DNA of 64,000 nucleotides from Symsagittifera roscoffensis (Eukaryota > Xenacoelomorpha > Acoela > Convolutidae). Both the position numbers and the translations under genes were made by a program. The DNA lies in NCBI RefSeq assembly GCF_963678635.1, contig NC_087064.1:20014509-20078508 (forward strand), in the 5' to 3' direction. This document shows, one piece after another, positions 40,885-52,620 of this stretch (positions are counted from its first letter, which is position 1; the number at the start of each line of letters is the position of its first letter). A model generated the notes under the pieces. The model worked only from the letters and a program-made list of their open reading frames with translations, did not search any database and was not told the origin of the DNA.

Positions 40885-42450
40885 TGAAGCTGATTTGGCT
40901 ACTTTGAAGCGGTTCAAAAAAATTAAATTGAAGCACTTCGCTTTAAACTTTTCGATCTTTTCTAGCTAACTATTCAAGGGATGAAACTTGACATGTTGAT
41001 TTTGACAGCTTGAAGCAGTTCGCAAGGGTTGAAGTGTTCAACCAGTAAAAAATTGAAAGAATCCAAATTGAATTCAAAACTTGAGCCAGTTTACAGTGGC
41101 AAAAAAACTTTTATTCCATGCAGCTTAACAAGCGATCGAACTAAAAAGTATATTTAAAGATGTTGTGGTAGATTGATGATTAAAAAAAAACTTTTTCTTC
41201 AAGCAAGCAAGCTTTCGAAGAAATGCTTTTTGAAATAATTTTTTTTGAAATATAACGTTTTGATAGCTTGAATTGCTTTAAATAAAATACTTTCTAGCAA
41301 TCATTGCAGGTGATGAAACAATGAGATATGTTTTCAAAGCTTGAATTAGTTCGCAACAACTTCAAGTTTTCGGAAGCGATCTATTGAGCAAAGTAAGTGA
41401 ATTATTTCAAGTTGCTTAGTAGCTTGAAATATCTGCTAAATTTTTTCTTAAGCTAGCAATCAAGCGACAAACTGAGCAAAAATTGAAACTATTTGATAGC
41501 TTGAATTGATTCGCAAAGTTTTTCTGCCACTATCTATTGAAGCCATAAAACATTGAAAAAATCAAGTTGCTATCACCGCTTGAATTTCATGGCGAAAATA
41601 TACCGTTTTTAAGCAAGATATGTAAGCAATTAACTTTAAAATACAGTCACCAAGCAAAAGTATCCATACAGCAGTTTTCTAGCATATAAGCTTTGATTGC
41701 GTTTTACGCGAGTGGGGTTGCGAATTGGGAAAAAAAACTGTTCATCAAAAAAACTACTGAAAATTCTCCTAGAACACCAATGGTTATTTTGAACCAAAAA
41801 CTTAAATTAGAGAAACGGAATTATATAGTATTTTATCAAAAATTACGCTGGTTTATATGCATAGACAGAAAACTACGTCTTTAAAAAAATAGGAAGCATA
41901 TTCTGTTTAAAACCTACATAAAATTGGTAATCCCGAATAGCCAAAATTAGTATTCAAGCCCTTGGAAACTGTCTGTTAGCAAATAAATTGGCTCTTCGGG
42001 GCTTTTTTGTTGTTGATTTTGAACGAAAATTTATTAGTAAGATTTAAAACTCCGTTTTCTAGGAAAGCTGACCAAGTGATGATTTTATCTAAAAAAAATT
42101 ATACGCTGTTTGGATAGCTTGAACTGGTTTGATAAAATACTTAAAATCTTTTGAAGCGATTACAACCATAAAATCTTCAACTTGACTTCGAGAGCTTAAA
42201 TAATTTGCTCAAACTTTTTTGAAGCAAACATTTTTTGCGATAAAACCTTGAAACATTTCAACAGGAAATTTTCTGCAGAGAGCTTAAAAAGAGCGATAGA
42301 ACTTTGAACTAATTCAAAATGACTTTTCTACAAAAAATTTTCTTAAGCAAGCTATCCAGCGACGCAAAAATTCGAAGCAAGCTTTTGAGCCGAAAAACTT
42401 TGAAACTTTTAAAGTATTTTTGATAGATTAAATTGCCTCCCAAAAATTGA
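40885..42450 (+). repeat. Degenerate ~80-bp tandem/clustered repeat
   Basis: Units begin with GATAGCTTGAATTGRTTCGCAAA and continue with TTTGAAGCGA, CATAAAAC-TTGAAA and TCAAGTTGCT. Recognisable copies start at about 41010, 41268, 41335, 41495, 42112 and 42418 with diverged copies between. No coding potential seen. Confidence 0.6.
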
Positions 42451-45400
42451 AAAATTTTCACGCGGCAGTGTTTCCAAAAAGCTCACTTAAGAATATTAGG
42501 AGAATCTCAATTTAAGTTTTCAACGTCTTCGACCAAAGACAAAAATGGCTGTAGCTTTTAGTTGTTTCGTTTCAGAAATAAATCTGCCACACGAAACTTG
42601 GCACACAAGACAAAAAACTGAGACATCTGAAGATGAATTGAGTTGAGGTTGTCTAAAAAGTTGACTTTTCACAAAAACAACTAGAATATTTTAGAGTTCA
42701 GATTATTTGAAAAATCAGAAGATTCTCGACTGAACAATTCTTAACTACTGAGCTTCATGATCGGACTTAGCCATTCTTAGACCTTTTCAACCAAGCATTC
42801 TTAAGCGTTGCGCTCAATACATTAAGTTCATAGCGCATTTAAAATAGAGCAAAGCAGTTGATAAAGCTTTAACTTTTTTAGACCCGAAAAAAAACAGCTA
42901 TTTGCTTATCTTGTAACAGAAAAACTTTCAAAATCTTTTTCATTGAACTATTCACGTGACCAAAAAAGGCTAGAAAACATCTGTTATTCACAGATCGAGA
43001 GCGCGAGAGGATTGAATTTACCCCGCAGGGAGTTTTGTTAAAACTAAATCGAACTATAGACAATATACATATAGTTTCAACGCCGAGGAAAATTCAGACG
43101 AAAGAAAACTAGGTGACCAAAAAAAAATGAAAATTAACTAATACTCGTTAAAAAAAGATAATTAACTATTCTGGTAACGCTTAAGATTACGGCGCGGCAG
43201 AAAGTTCAGCTGCAATTGTTGTACAACGTACAAGAAATGTTTTCTGCTTTTTTGCAACTTCCTGGAGTCTAACTGTTGCGCACGCTTCGTCTCTTATCAC
43301 AAAAATTTTTCGACTTGATTCTGGATAATTTTAGAGTAATAGGTTTTGGTTTTATTTCAGAAGCATAAACCTAGCTTTCAGAGAATTTGGCAAATAAATT
43401 CATCCAAAAGATTGGATAAATTTACGCATATGGAGTGTATATGCACTCTATCCACATTTCGGGCGTTGCCGAACTTTAACCGTTGAGCGATAAACCTTAC
43501 TTTGGCATCGGTAGAAAAATAACCCAAACATAAACATCGCCAATTCGATAGTCAAGTCAACCTTTAGAACTTTTTATTCCCGTGAGTCTTTTCATTGCAA
43601 TTAATGTTCGGTTTTAGCTTTAGATTTTTCTTAGCCTAATATATATCCACAGTTCTCGATGGGTTAATCAACTGATAAATTCCAGTCACACACATACTTG
43701 CGATATATACCATCAAGCAAATTGCATTACGAGCTAGCGGATAGATAAGACAAAAGTAAAAAAAAATTGAAAAAATTATCGAACAAAACTACAAACATAT
43801 GTCTAGTATGAAACTCAATTTAGAAACGCAATGCCCAACGTTAACTGAGCACAGAGAGAAGTTTCAAACGAAAAAAAAAATTTATTAAGGATCACGAACT
43901 TTTAGAGGAAGAATAATTTACACAGAGGAGCAGCAAAGCTTCTCATCACTTGCGATGCAGTTCATAAGTAGCAAATGGGTGCGGAGGCCAGTAGGTCGGA
44001 AAAAAGCAACATAAAAACGTCTGTCTCGGATGACGCTCATTTTGACAAAACGGTTTGAACATCAAAAAAACAAGCTTTTATTCAAAAAAACGTTTCTGAT
44101 TGTGCACGTTTATTCTCTTGTTGAAGACAACCGATAAGTAAAAGCTATAAATACAATATTTGGGTTGACGTCAGTTAAGCCGAAAAAAAAGTATCCTGGG
44201 AAATTTGATGCGATAAAAAGTTTTAAGGCTCCAAAAAAAATGATTTAAAAATTTTCTATTTTCGAACAAAAAACTATACATTTAAGTTCCCTTGAAATTC
44301 GAGAATGAATAATGATTTGCACGTTTTATTTTTAAATTGTTCCATTTAGAGAAAACTGGATCAATGAGTAGTTTTTTCTCCGCTGGGAATTTAGAAAATG
44401 TAAGTCCATTTTCAAACTAAAAGTCATTCATGTTTTTCGTGACATTTAAACTTTTACTGCTCTATATTGCCTTCACTTTAACAAAGTAAATGAACCGAAC
44501 TCAGCAGTTAAAATCATAAATGCCCATAAGCCATTAAAACAAAAATAATTTAAAGACGATAGTATACAAAAATCTTGAAACTCAATTACCTGTCTCTTTA
44601 TAAATATTAAATACAGCACTCTAAAAAATGGAAAACTAACTGACCCCCTAAAATCCAAGTTTCGGAAAGAAAGCTGTTAAATATTAAGACAAAGGATAGT
44701 CCGACAAATAGGCGGGTACTTGGACCCCACAGCATAGGCTCCCAAGGCACCCACTTCAGGACCCAATACGAAGCACATGAAAGCTACTGATGTGTCATAT
44801 GGAAGGTGAAATTTTGAAGTAAGGAGCTTACGGTTTTAAGAAATCCAATGTTTCAAGACTAGAATAACGACAAGCCGCTACCAGGGGTTTACCTCACATC
44901 CATTTTATCATATGCCTCTTTCTACTGCAGTTATGAAACAGAAGTATTTTCATAGTTGTTGTTTTTTCTTTCATACATTATCACGACCTGTTGGATTTTT
45001 ATAGCTAATGACAGGCCTCCGAAGCAATCTAGAATTTTGCCAAATAGCTTGCAATTAACGTCATTTAAAGTTCAAAAATGACAAATACTTCCTACGGATC
45101 AATTCGCATCTACGAAAACCTCGGCAAAAACTAAACTATGCAACAAAACTGGTTGCTTTCAATGAAAGCAGCCAATGTTCGAGAAAAGCAATTTTTCACT
45201 TATCTCATATAAAAATGTATTTTTTTTACATGTGCCTTACTAGAAGATTAAATTGACGAACACTTGTCGCGAAACACGATTACCAGTGTAAATTACCATT
45301 AACCCAAAACGACATATTCGAAACTTGAGCCGGGAAACAATGGCGATAAAAACTTAATGAAAAACAATGTTTTGGAATTTCTTTATCTATTTTCGCTTTT

Positions 45401-47600
45401 CAAACGACACAGAATGAGGCAATAAAACCTAAATCACAAGAAAACCCGATTAAGCTGAAAAAATCCTCAATGCAAAACAATTGGAAAAAAATACAAAATC
45501 TTGGAACTCAGTCACCTACATCAATAAAAATGCTAGCTATGGTAGCATATGAGGTTAAAGCAGCTAAGATTTCAACAATATATTCAACTGTCAGTCGGAA
45601 AAGAGCCAATAAACGCAAGGCACCAAAATTGACTTGTTTTTTGAAAAGAAAACTTTCAATTTCAATTTGGGAAAACTGGGTCAAAAGATAATTTTTTAAA
45701 GTTTGCTGAGAATATGAAAATGAAAGTCCATTTTCAAAACTAGAAATTAATCACAATTTTCGTGAAAATTACATTTTAGCTTGAGCGTGGGCAAATTTTG
45801 AGACTTTGAGTCAAATTTTGACTCTGAAACAGTGCGTGCTTAAAAAATAAGCAGGAATAAGCCGGACAAAACACGGACAAAAAGGGAAGTTCTAAAAAAC
45901 GGTCATAAGATTTTCCAAAATCCATAACTTTTTTCAGCAAAAAGTAGGTTATAGGCGCTCGAGCAGAAAAGATTCCAAACCGAGTTTCTCGATTGAACCC
46001 AACCTGAGAATTGGCACGGTAGTTTTCGCGTCAAGTCAAAAAGTTTCCAAGGAATTGTCAAAGTTTCAAACTTTAACTTGTTTGAACGCCACAACTTTTT
46101 TCAAAAACAAACTGCACATAGCCAATTACAAAGTTAGGCTTTCAACAGCCTTGTATTTCGATAAAACCTATGATATCAGATTTGACAGGATAGTAAGCGA
46201 GAAAAGTCCAAAAAAAACTTCAACAAGTAACAAAAAAGATATTCATAGCTTTTTGTGTGAAAAATAGCGTAGCCACTTATGCAGAAGGGATTAACACAAC
46301 CTGTAATTTCAATTGAGTATATATAACACTGTTTCTTTTTTTAGTGTGCTGTTTTCGTCTCTAGTAACTCATCAGGCTCAACATAAAACTGAAAAGTACG
46401 AGAATTATACAACAGAAAGGAATAAAATCAGCGTATAAGGAATAAACAACTTAATTTGACAATTACACAGAGACCAAGCGAAGCTTCCTACCATCTGCAA
46501 TAGACCACAAACATAGCATGTTAAAGCAACTAACAGAAAACGAGACAAAATCGGCAACAAAAAAAATTGAACTTTTGAAGATTGCCGAAAAAAAATCTTC
46601 GTCTTAATTTTGTCTCGTATAAATTTCCTTCGAAGAAAAAAATTTAAGTAAGATAATTCAATGCTTAGTGAGCTTCGAAATATAACTTACACTGTCGACA
46701 ACAAAGAGGGTAAGAATCGGTAAAAAAAAGCCGGAAACACCTGACCAGCCACAAAGCCGAAAAAAGTGTTAATTAAAAAACTCAAAAATAGTTTTTAAGT
46801 CACCCCTTTAAAAAATTTACATAATAACTTTTGTATCTCACACGAGAAATAAGAACCATAGGCCGCTTTCGATAATAAAAAATACAAGCCGAAACCTTTT
46901 AGGCCGATAGAACGTTAAAAAAAAGAAAAACAGCAAAAAAAAACGATACACTGCAATTGAAATTTGTAACCAACGAGAAAAAAAAACATTTTTGAAGTGG
47001 CATTTAAAACTCAGCAAGACTCAAAATATGTTAGTTGACGAAAACAAAGCTTTGTAGAAGTCCACGAACTTGCCTTATCCTGTAAACAATACGCGGAAAA
47101 AAAATCAGTTTGCTTTTTGCAAAAGAATTATCACAAGGCCAAAAACAATAAATTTCAAAACATTCAAAAAATAGAGAAAAAATTATGATTCACTTTCAAT
47201 TAAGGCTTGCTAAAATTACTAAAATTAAACCAAATGTCGAACATGTTCATCAGCCCAAACAACAGGCTAGAAAGCACTAAAAATCTGTTCACGAAATTGA
47301 CGAGATCGATAAAAAAACCACATGAACTCATGGTGTAAAATACATTCACTAAAATGAAATTGTTTAACAGCATGCTATTCAAAAATTAAGGAAAAAATTG
47401 AACAAAGCATACATTACTGAAAAGGACGAAAACAAAAATAAAATCATGTTTTAGTAGCAGTAGTAGTACGAGTATAGAAATTTGAGTAACTTGAGGCTTT
47501 CCACTCTCATGTCAGACCATTTCATTGTTGTCATATCTTGTTCATTATATTGCAGTTTGCACATCGGCAGAGTATTCTTCATGTGCACTTGCTCGTCTCG
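42451..47600. other. Non-coding AT-rich region
   Basis: No gene recognised on either strand. ORFs are short and of AT-rich chance composition. It holds copies of the dispersed family at about 44330-44480 and 45650-45790 and one copy of the 46.33/47.63-kb repeat. Confidence 0.55.
46325..46385 (-). repeat. Repeat shared with the LINE 3' flank
   Basis: About 60 bp including TGTTTCTTT, GTGTGCTGT and CGTCTCTAGTAAC, matching 47625-47690 in the same orientation. Because the second copy lies downstream of the LINE RT relic, this is probably a LINE 3' UTR fragment. Confidence 0.55.
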
Positions 47601-47624
47601 GTGAAGCAGTTTCGAAAAACCGAG

Positions 47625-48290
47625 TAAATATAAGTGTTTCTTTCGTTGGTGTGCTGTAGTCGTCTCTAGTAACCCTGATTAAGTATTTGTAGAGTTTTTG
47701 TTCGTCTGAAAAATGCTCTGTTTTTTTGAAGCAGGCTTGCTCTGCTCGGATACCATGTTTGAGAACAAGTAGCTATGGGGACGACATATCCCGCGAACGT
47801 ATTTAACAGTGCATGTTGTGTAACAGTGACCACTTCGTGCTAAGTGCCTCTTAATTTAATACAAGTCACTTGGGTCTTTGTTACTCGGAAACTACAGTTT
47901 TCAGTCCATGTCCAATGGCTCGATATTATGAGTCCCAGATCTTTTTGGGTCTTTACTCCTGCCAAAGAATGATCTTGTAAGGTACCTTCCAAGTTTCCTT
48001 TAAAGTTAGGATTATATGATTTGTTAAGGTTAGGGGCCATTTCGTTTTCTTCGAGCCATTTCACGATACAATTCGTATCAATGTTAAGACCATCCTGATT
48101 AAATACTATTTCTTTGAAAACATCCGCGTAAATAGTTATCTATTTGAGGTAAATGGTCTGGCAGATCATTTATGAAAATTAAGAAGAATAGTAGCCCAAG
48201 AAAGGAGCTTGTCCGTTCTTTACAACCCTCGAACTCGAATCAATGTTTTGTAATTTGACAAATTGCTGTCTTATGTATGGCATAATTTTT
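47625..48290 (-). pseudogene. Non-LTR (LINE) reverse transcriptase relic with 3' flank
   Basis: Reading on minus from about 48290: FVKLQNIDSSSRVVKNG, then LGLLFFLIFINDLP (the conserved LGPLLFLIFINDLP-type block), a frame change, YADVFKE where the catalytic YADD box is expected, then IVKWLEENEMAPN and KDLGLIIS. These are in the order of jockey/CR1-type RTs. The second catalytic Asp is replaced, and the copy is 5' truncated and frameshifted, so it is dead. Confidence 0.8.
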
Positions 48291-48360
48291 TTTTTCGGGG
48301 GACTATGGCTATGGCCACGGCCAATTAAATTCATAGAGACTTCCGGTCAACCGGGTAACA

Positions 48361-48468
48361 ATGTCTGAGTTAAATCAAAATCATATAAAACGACCGGGAA
48401 TTAACAGAAAAAATATCAGGCAATTATGCCGACATAATTCTAGCAGCGCCCAGAAAAATTCACATAGC
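48361..48468 (+). repeat. Duplicated exon-like segment, copy 1
   Basis: About 108 bp starting ATGTCTGAGTTAAATCAAAA and ending CACATAGC, nearly identical to 48566-48699 but lacking an internal 28 bp. The first 25 codons are open. Confidence 0.7.
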
Positions 48469-48559
48469 AAAATGTTGCATGTAGCATCTACATAATTAGC
48501 TTCTTTTTGGGGACTTTATATTTTTATCAATTTTTCAAAAAGAATTTCAAATTTTTCAG

Positions 48560-48700
48560 GTCATAATGTCTGAGTTAAATCAAAATCATACAAAACGACC
48601 GGGAATCAATAGAAAAAACGTGAGGCAATTATGCCGACATCCCATGAGCAGAAAATTTTCGAAACACTTCTGGCAGCGCCCAGAAAAATTCACATAGCAG
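48560..48700 (+). repeat. Duplicated exon-like segment, copy 2, with splice-like borders
   Basis: Preceded by ATTTTTCAG and followed by AG|GTACGC, so it looks like an exon of 141 bases. An ATG at 48566 opens 43 codons ending in TAG just before the donor. The peptide has no recognisable relative. It could be an exon of a non-coding or 5' UTR transcript, or a small ORF. The copy at 48361 has neither border. Confidence 0.4.
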
Positions 48701-49181
48701 GTACGCATCAAAGGCACATGCGTAAGTTCAACATTTCTAATTTTTGCCTTTTGTCATTCTGTAACAGTTATTTAGGGAATTACTATAAATTGTCACGAAA
48801 CAGGCGCTTTCAAAACTTTTTTGGGCTTGCGCTAACATTCGTGGTTCGTTTCTGTAGTTAAGAAAATACAAGTTATCACGGTGCATTTCAAACCGCGGTG
48901 ACAAAAAAGTTGTCAAGCTCAGAATTGAAATAAACCGTTCACTTGTTTTCTTTAGTATTTTAGCGCTTGGTTCTGAAATAAATCTTTTTCTATAATTGTT
49001 GAATAGACAACGCATATTCAACCATTTATGAGATTTTTTATGCATTTGGATTAAAACTGATAATCACCGCTCATTCTTGTGGAAAACAGAAAGTTGAACG
49101 ATCTTCAATTCCAAAACTGAATTACATCTTAAGGTGTGACAAAAGAGTTACGCAGTTCGGGAAGAACCATTCGGTCTTTAA

Positions 49182-49328
49182 TCAGAAGAAGAATCCGACA
49201 ATTTTTCCACCCACTCCCCTTTTCCTCGCTTCGTTGTGATCCATGATACCGGCTGAGGTCGTCAGAATTACGTGGCCAAACTGTCGAGAAGGCAGCAAGT
49301 GTACACTCCATTGCTCAATATCGGGAAC
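49182..49328 (-). CDS. RPS15A: RPS15A coding exon 2
   Basis: 48 codons and a stop (TGA 49182-49184). It contains [21 protein letters not shown], the uS8 signature. ATTAAA overlaps the stop by two bases, probably too close to be the poly(A) signal. Confidence 0.95.
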   Translation of the reverse strand, partial: VPDIEQWSVHLLPSRQFGHVILTTSAGIMDHNEARKRGVGGKIVGFFF

Positions 49329-50557
49329 CTGAAATTAATGGAGAACTTGAAACTCCGAACTAACGTTAATCCTTCGTTTTTACTCGAAAGAATCGAGATG
49401 ACATTGGAGCGAGCAGTTCAAAACACAGCCAACAGACAACTGAAAAAAAAACTGTTAAAAATCTGACGTTCTGAAACTCATTTCCAGCAAACAAATCATC
49501 ACCGTATAGCTTTGTTCCGAAACTTTCAAGCGTGTCCTATTTTAATTTTAACTTTTACCTCAAAATTAAAAATGAAAACCCTTTCCATCCATTAGGACGT
49601 AACACCCTTCCAAAAACACTTCAGTACTAGTTAACTTGTTTGGTCCCTCAAAAATGCTGTGGTCCCTAATAAAAACCGCGAGGTACAGTATGTGGCTAAT
49701 TCTAACAGTAAGCATTTATATTTCTATATTGCTGTCCAAACAGGCCTAGTTACTCTAGCGGGTACGAATCCGGTTGCCAACCCCAAGGTGTAGGTTCATC
49801 CGTGCTGCCTCTTCTTTTTAGAAAATAGGCGGGACCAATCATCTAAACTAGGACCAAACAAATAAACTAGTACCCTTTAATAAATTTAAGAATGCCGGAG
49901 AAAGCTATTTAGTTGTGCTGTAACCAATTCATTGTTCAATTCGCGAGCTTATGAGTGAAAAAACTGCTCACGGCATGTACGCGATTCTAAATTATTGTTC
50001 CGCCACCAGTTTTTCCGAGAAATTTTAGGAACCTTAGGGAAATAATGAAGAAGTTCAAGTGTGTTCCCATATACAAGTCCTTTTACTCGTGATTGACATT
50101 CGAAAGGTCATTTCGAAAAATCTTTCAGCTATTTTGTTTAATTAATTATTCACTGGAATATTTAGCAATTGTTTGATAACATCTAATAGCATCCCTAAAA
50201 TTCCATGTGATTGACAAAGGATTTAAGCATGTGAAAACTCAAAACAATTATAACTCCGTATAAAGCCTTGCAATGGGTTAGCTGTAAACAAAAAACCTAA
50301 TGGGTACAGACCTGAACATCAAATCGCGGTGAAATACATCCGCATTTATTCAGCTTTCCATTCAGCTGAACAATAATTTTTCCAGCTCTGTGGTCATCAA
50401 TGTGCTCGAAAGTTCCAATATAGCCATACTTCTGCATAAGTTTGAGGAACCGGATGATTACTTTACTACATGGCCTTATCAGAACTTGACGCTTTCCTCT
50501 CTTTCCAGCATTGTTGATAGCATTACAGGCATCGGCCAACACATTCATACGCACCAT
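49182..50557 (-). CDS. RPS15A: 40S ribosomal protein S15A (uS8), two coding exons
   Basis: Component of the small ribosomal subunit that binds the central domain of 18S rRNA. Exon 1 (50312-50557, 82 codons) begins [10 protein letters not shown] and contains [17 protein letters not shown] and [10 protein letters not shown]; exon 2 (49182-49328, 48 codons plus TGA) begins VPDIEQW and ends GKIVGFFF. The joined product is 130 residues, exactly the family length. Donor CAG|GTCTGT, acceptor TTTCAG, phase 0. The residues before the final GGK are RGV instead of the usual HT. An acceptor TTTTTCAG sits 21 bases upstream of the ATG, so a 5' UTR intron is likely. Confidence 0.95.
49740..49815 (+). repeat. 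tRNA-like fragment inside the RPS15A intron
   Basis: On plus, TAGCGGGTACG (A-box with one mismatch) and GTAGGTTCATCC (B-box-like), 45 bases apart. Probably a SINE relic. Confidence 0.35.
50312..50557 (-). CDS. RPS15A: RPS15A coding exon 1
   Basis: 82 codons from ATG 50557 to the CAG before donor GTCTGT. Holds the N-terminal uS8 half with conserved RPCSKV and DDHRAGK blocks. Confidence 0.95.
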
Positions 50558-50604
50558 TTTGATTTACGTGAGGATCTGAAAAATTAAATCATATTTCTCA
50601 AGTT

Positions 50605-51846
50605 CTTACGGTACTTCAATGGAAGGGCATTTTATAGTTCACCTAGTTCTTTGTGGCTGGCAGAGATCAAAAACTAAAGATAGGCTGATTTTAAATAAAA
50701 CCTTAAAAATTACTAAGCTGCTAATAATGAGCGATAGCTCAATAACGCCGATGATCCCGATAACTTCGAACATATTCGGGTCATTCCATTATAGCCCCCC
50801 ATACCAGCAAATAAATAAGATAGAAAAAAACGAGCACAGTTAAATATTGTTAGCATGTTTAGTTGTTCGTTTACAGCTGGTGCTCAGTTCAGTGCTTATA
50901 AAACATGGATTCCTGAATGCACTTTCGATAAAACAAACACACCGTTTGTTTTCATGACTTGAATGCCCAAAAAAATCTGCAGCAAGTTTTTGTAACATTC
51001 GCCAGCAAGTACATACCGACGGAAAATAAAGCTAGGTTATGAAAAGACTGGCTAGCGTGTTAACTCAGCTTCACGTGCTTTTAACCGTCGCTACCAAAGC
51101 CAGTTCAATTTGTGGTCCATTAAATTCGCGTCGACAAGGTCATTACTATTTAGTTACCGCGCAAATTAACGTAGTTACATGCAAAAATAGCGAGCTCATG
51201 GCTGGGTCTCAGTATCCCCAGACCACGAGGTCACTCCTAAAAACAGGGCTACTACTTAATTATCATATTACTATTGTTTTAGTTCGGTAGATAAAAACCA
51301 GCATATTCATCGGAGATGGATCAACCCTTCCATTTAACTCCTAGCTTCTCATTATCTGAAAACGAACCTGATGTTATGCAACAGTCGTCTGCTTATGTCA
51401 CGTATGATGTTAGGAATAAGAGGCCGTTTAACCATTGGCTCAAGAGTCAGGGAAACTATCTCCTGTGCTTTTATACCTCATTCAGTCCGAGCCAAATCCG
51501 TTCGCGTGAGACATGACACTACAAAATCTTGTAACAGCTTAAAGGCTACCACCAAAATAATCCCTACCACCCTAGCAATAAAAATGTCTCCATGTCTAGG
51601 TCTCTAAACACTTAAAACACAAAAACGCCATTCAAGACAGGTATACCATTAGTTTTTAATAGACAGTGGCTCTTTGATCCATTTCAGATGGATCAACCTA
51701 AAACTCGCCTTATCTCAACATAATCTCAGAAAATACACTCAACAAATCGAATGTAGTACTCATAAAGTGAAGCGACTCTAGAATTAGTTAAATAGTATCA
51801 GTAAAGCAAATCTAGAAGTTTTTTTGTAATAAGTAGTTTTAAATCA
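50605..51846. other. Intergenic or RPS15A 5' region, no gene seen
   Basis: About 1.2 kb upstream of RPS15A on minus. It should hold the first RPS15A exon and promoter, but I could not identify a TOP-like start or TATA box. Plus-strand ORFs up to 83 codons look random. Confidence 0.4.
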
Positions 51847-52428
51847 AGAGTTTAGTTTACTGAAAAATTGGGCAGCTTCCTCGTCTGCGTGCCCAATCAA
51901 GATTTTCGCTCCCTCAGCGATGGTACTCTCGTAGAAACTCGCGATGCTCTCTGTCAGGAATAAGACAGCTCTACTCGATTTGTTGATTTCAGTGAAGTTG
52001 CGAACAGCAATATTATTCTAGTCTGATTTTTGTCGATTTTCCCGCAATTCTGATTTGAGTCTTCTGTTAATTTTCACTTCCATTTTCAGTTGTCGCGAGA
52101 AACATGAGCATGACATGGTCAATGTGAACTTTTGAAAAATCAACCTTTCCCCGAAATCGAGGTCAAACTTACAAATATGACCGACTGGCACATACTCCCA
52201 GGACTCAAGATCGATGTCCCCATTGTGCGTCGTTGTCGCGTCAGTGAGCCTCCAGTATATCGGTTGTGCCTCACGATACAGTGCCAGTGGTCATTTACAG
52301 AAGTTTGCTGCAGATTCAACCTTATCTACATCCCCAAAATTCACAGCCATACAAAATTGTGACTCTATAGCTAAACAGCAGTCAAAATCTTCATCCAACT
52401 GCACCCTGGATTTCAGATTTGTAAGCTA
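51847..52428 (-). pseudogene. Coding-like segment at the 3' end of the decayed module
   Basis: On minus a single frame reads from about 52428 to TAA near 51847 with only two in-frame stops (TGA about 52291, TAG about 52018). It includes ESWEYVPVGHICKFDLDFG, SSRAVLFLTESIASFYE and GHADEEAAQFFSKLNS. Composition and coherence argue for former coding sequence. An AT-rich gap (52440-52560) separates it from the next coding-like block; it may be an intron or an insertion. No family recognised. Confidence 0.5.
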
Positions 52429-52620
52429 ATTTTCTGAAATTTTTATGTTCAACTTAGTCAGAAAATTGTCATGCAAAAGTTTGATATAAGAACAGATATG
52501 GTATATTACATAACAATAGTCTGTTTGTTAAAATTTCTTTCTCGTGCCCTCAGATTTCATCCGAGTTCACACTCAAGTCCCCATTTCTTTTCCACCAAGA
52601 ATCCGTTCAAAATCCCCAGC

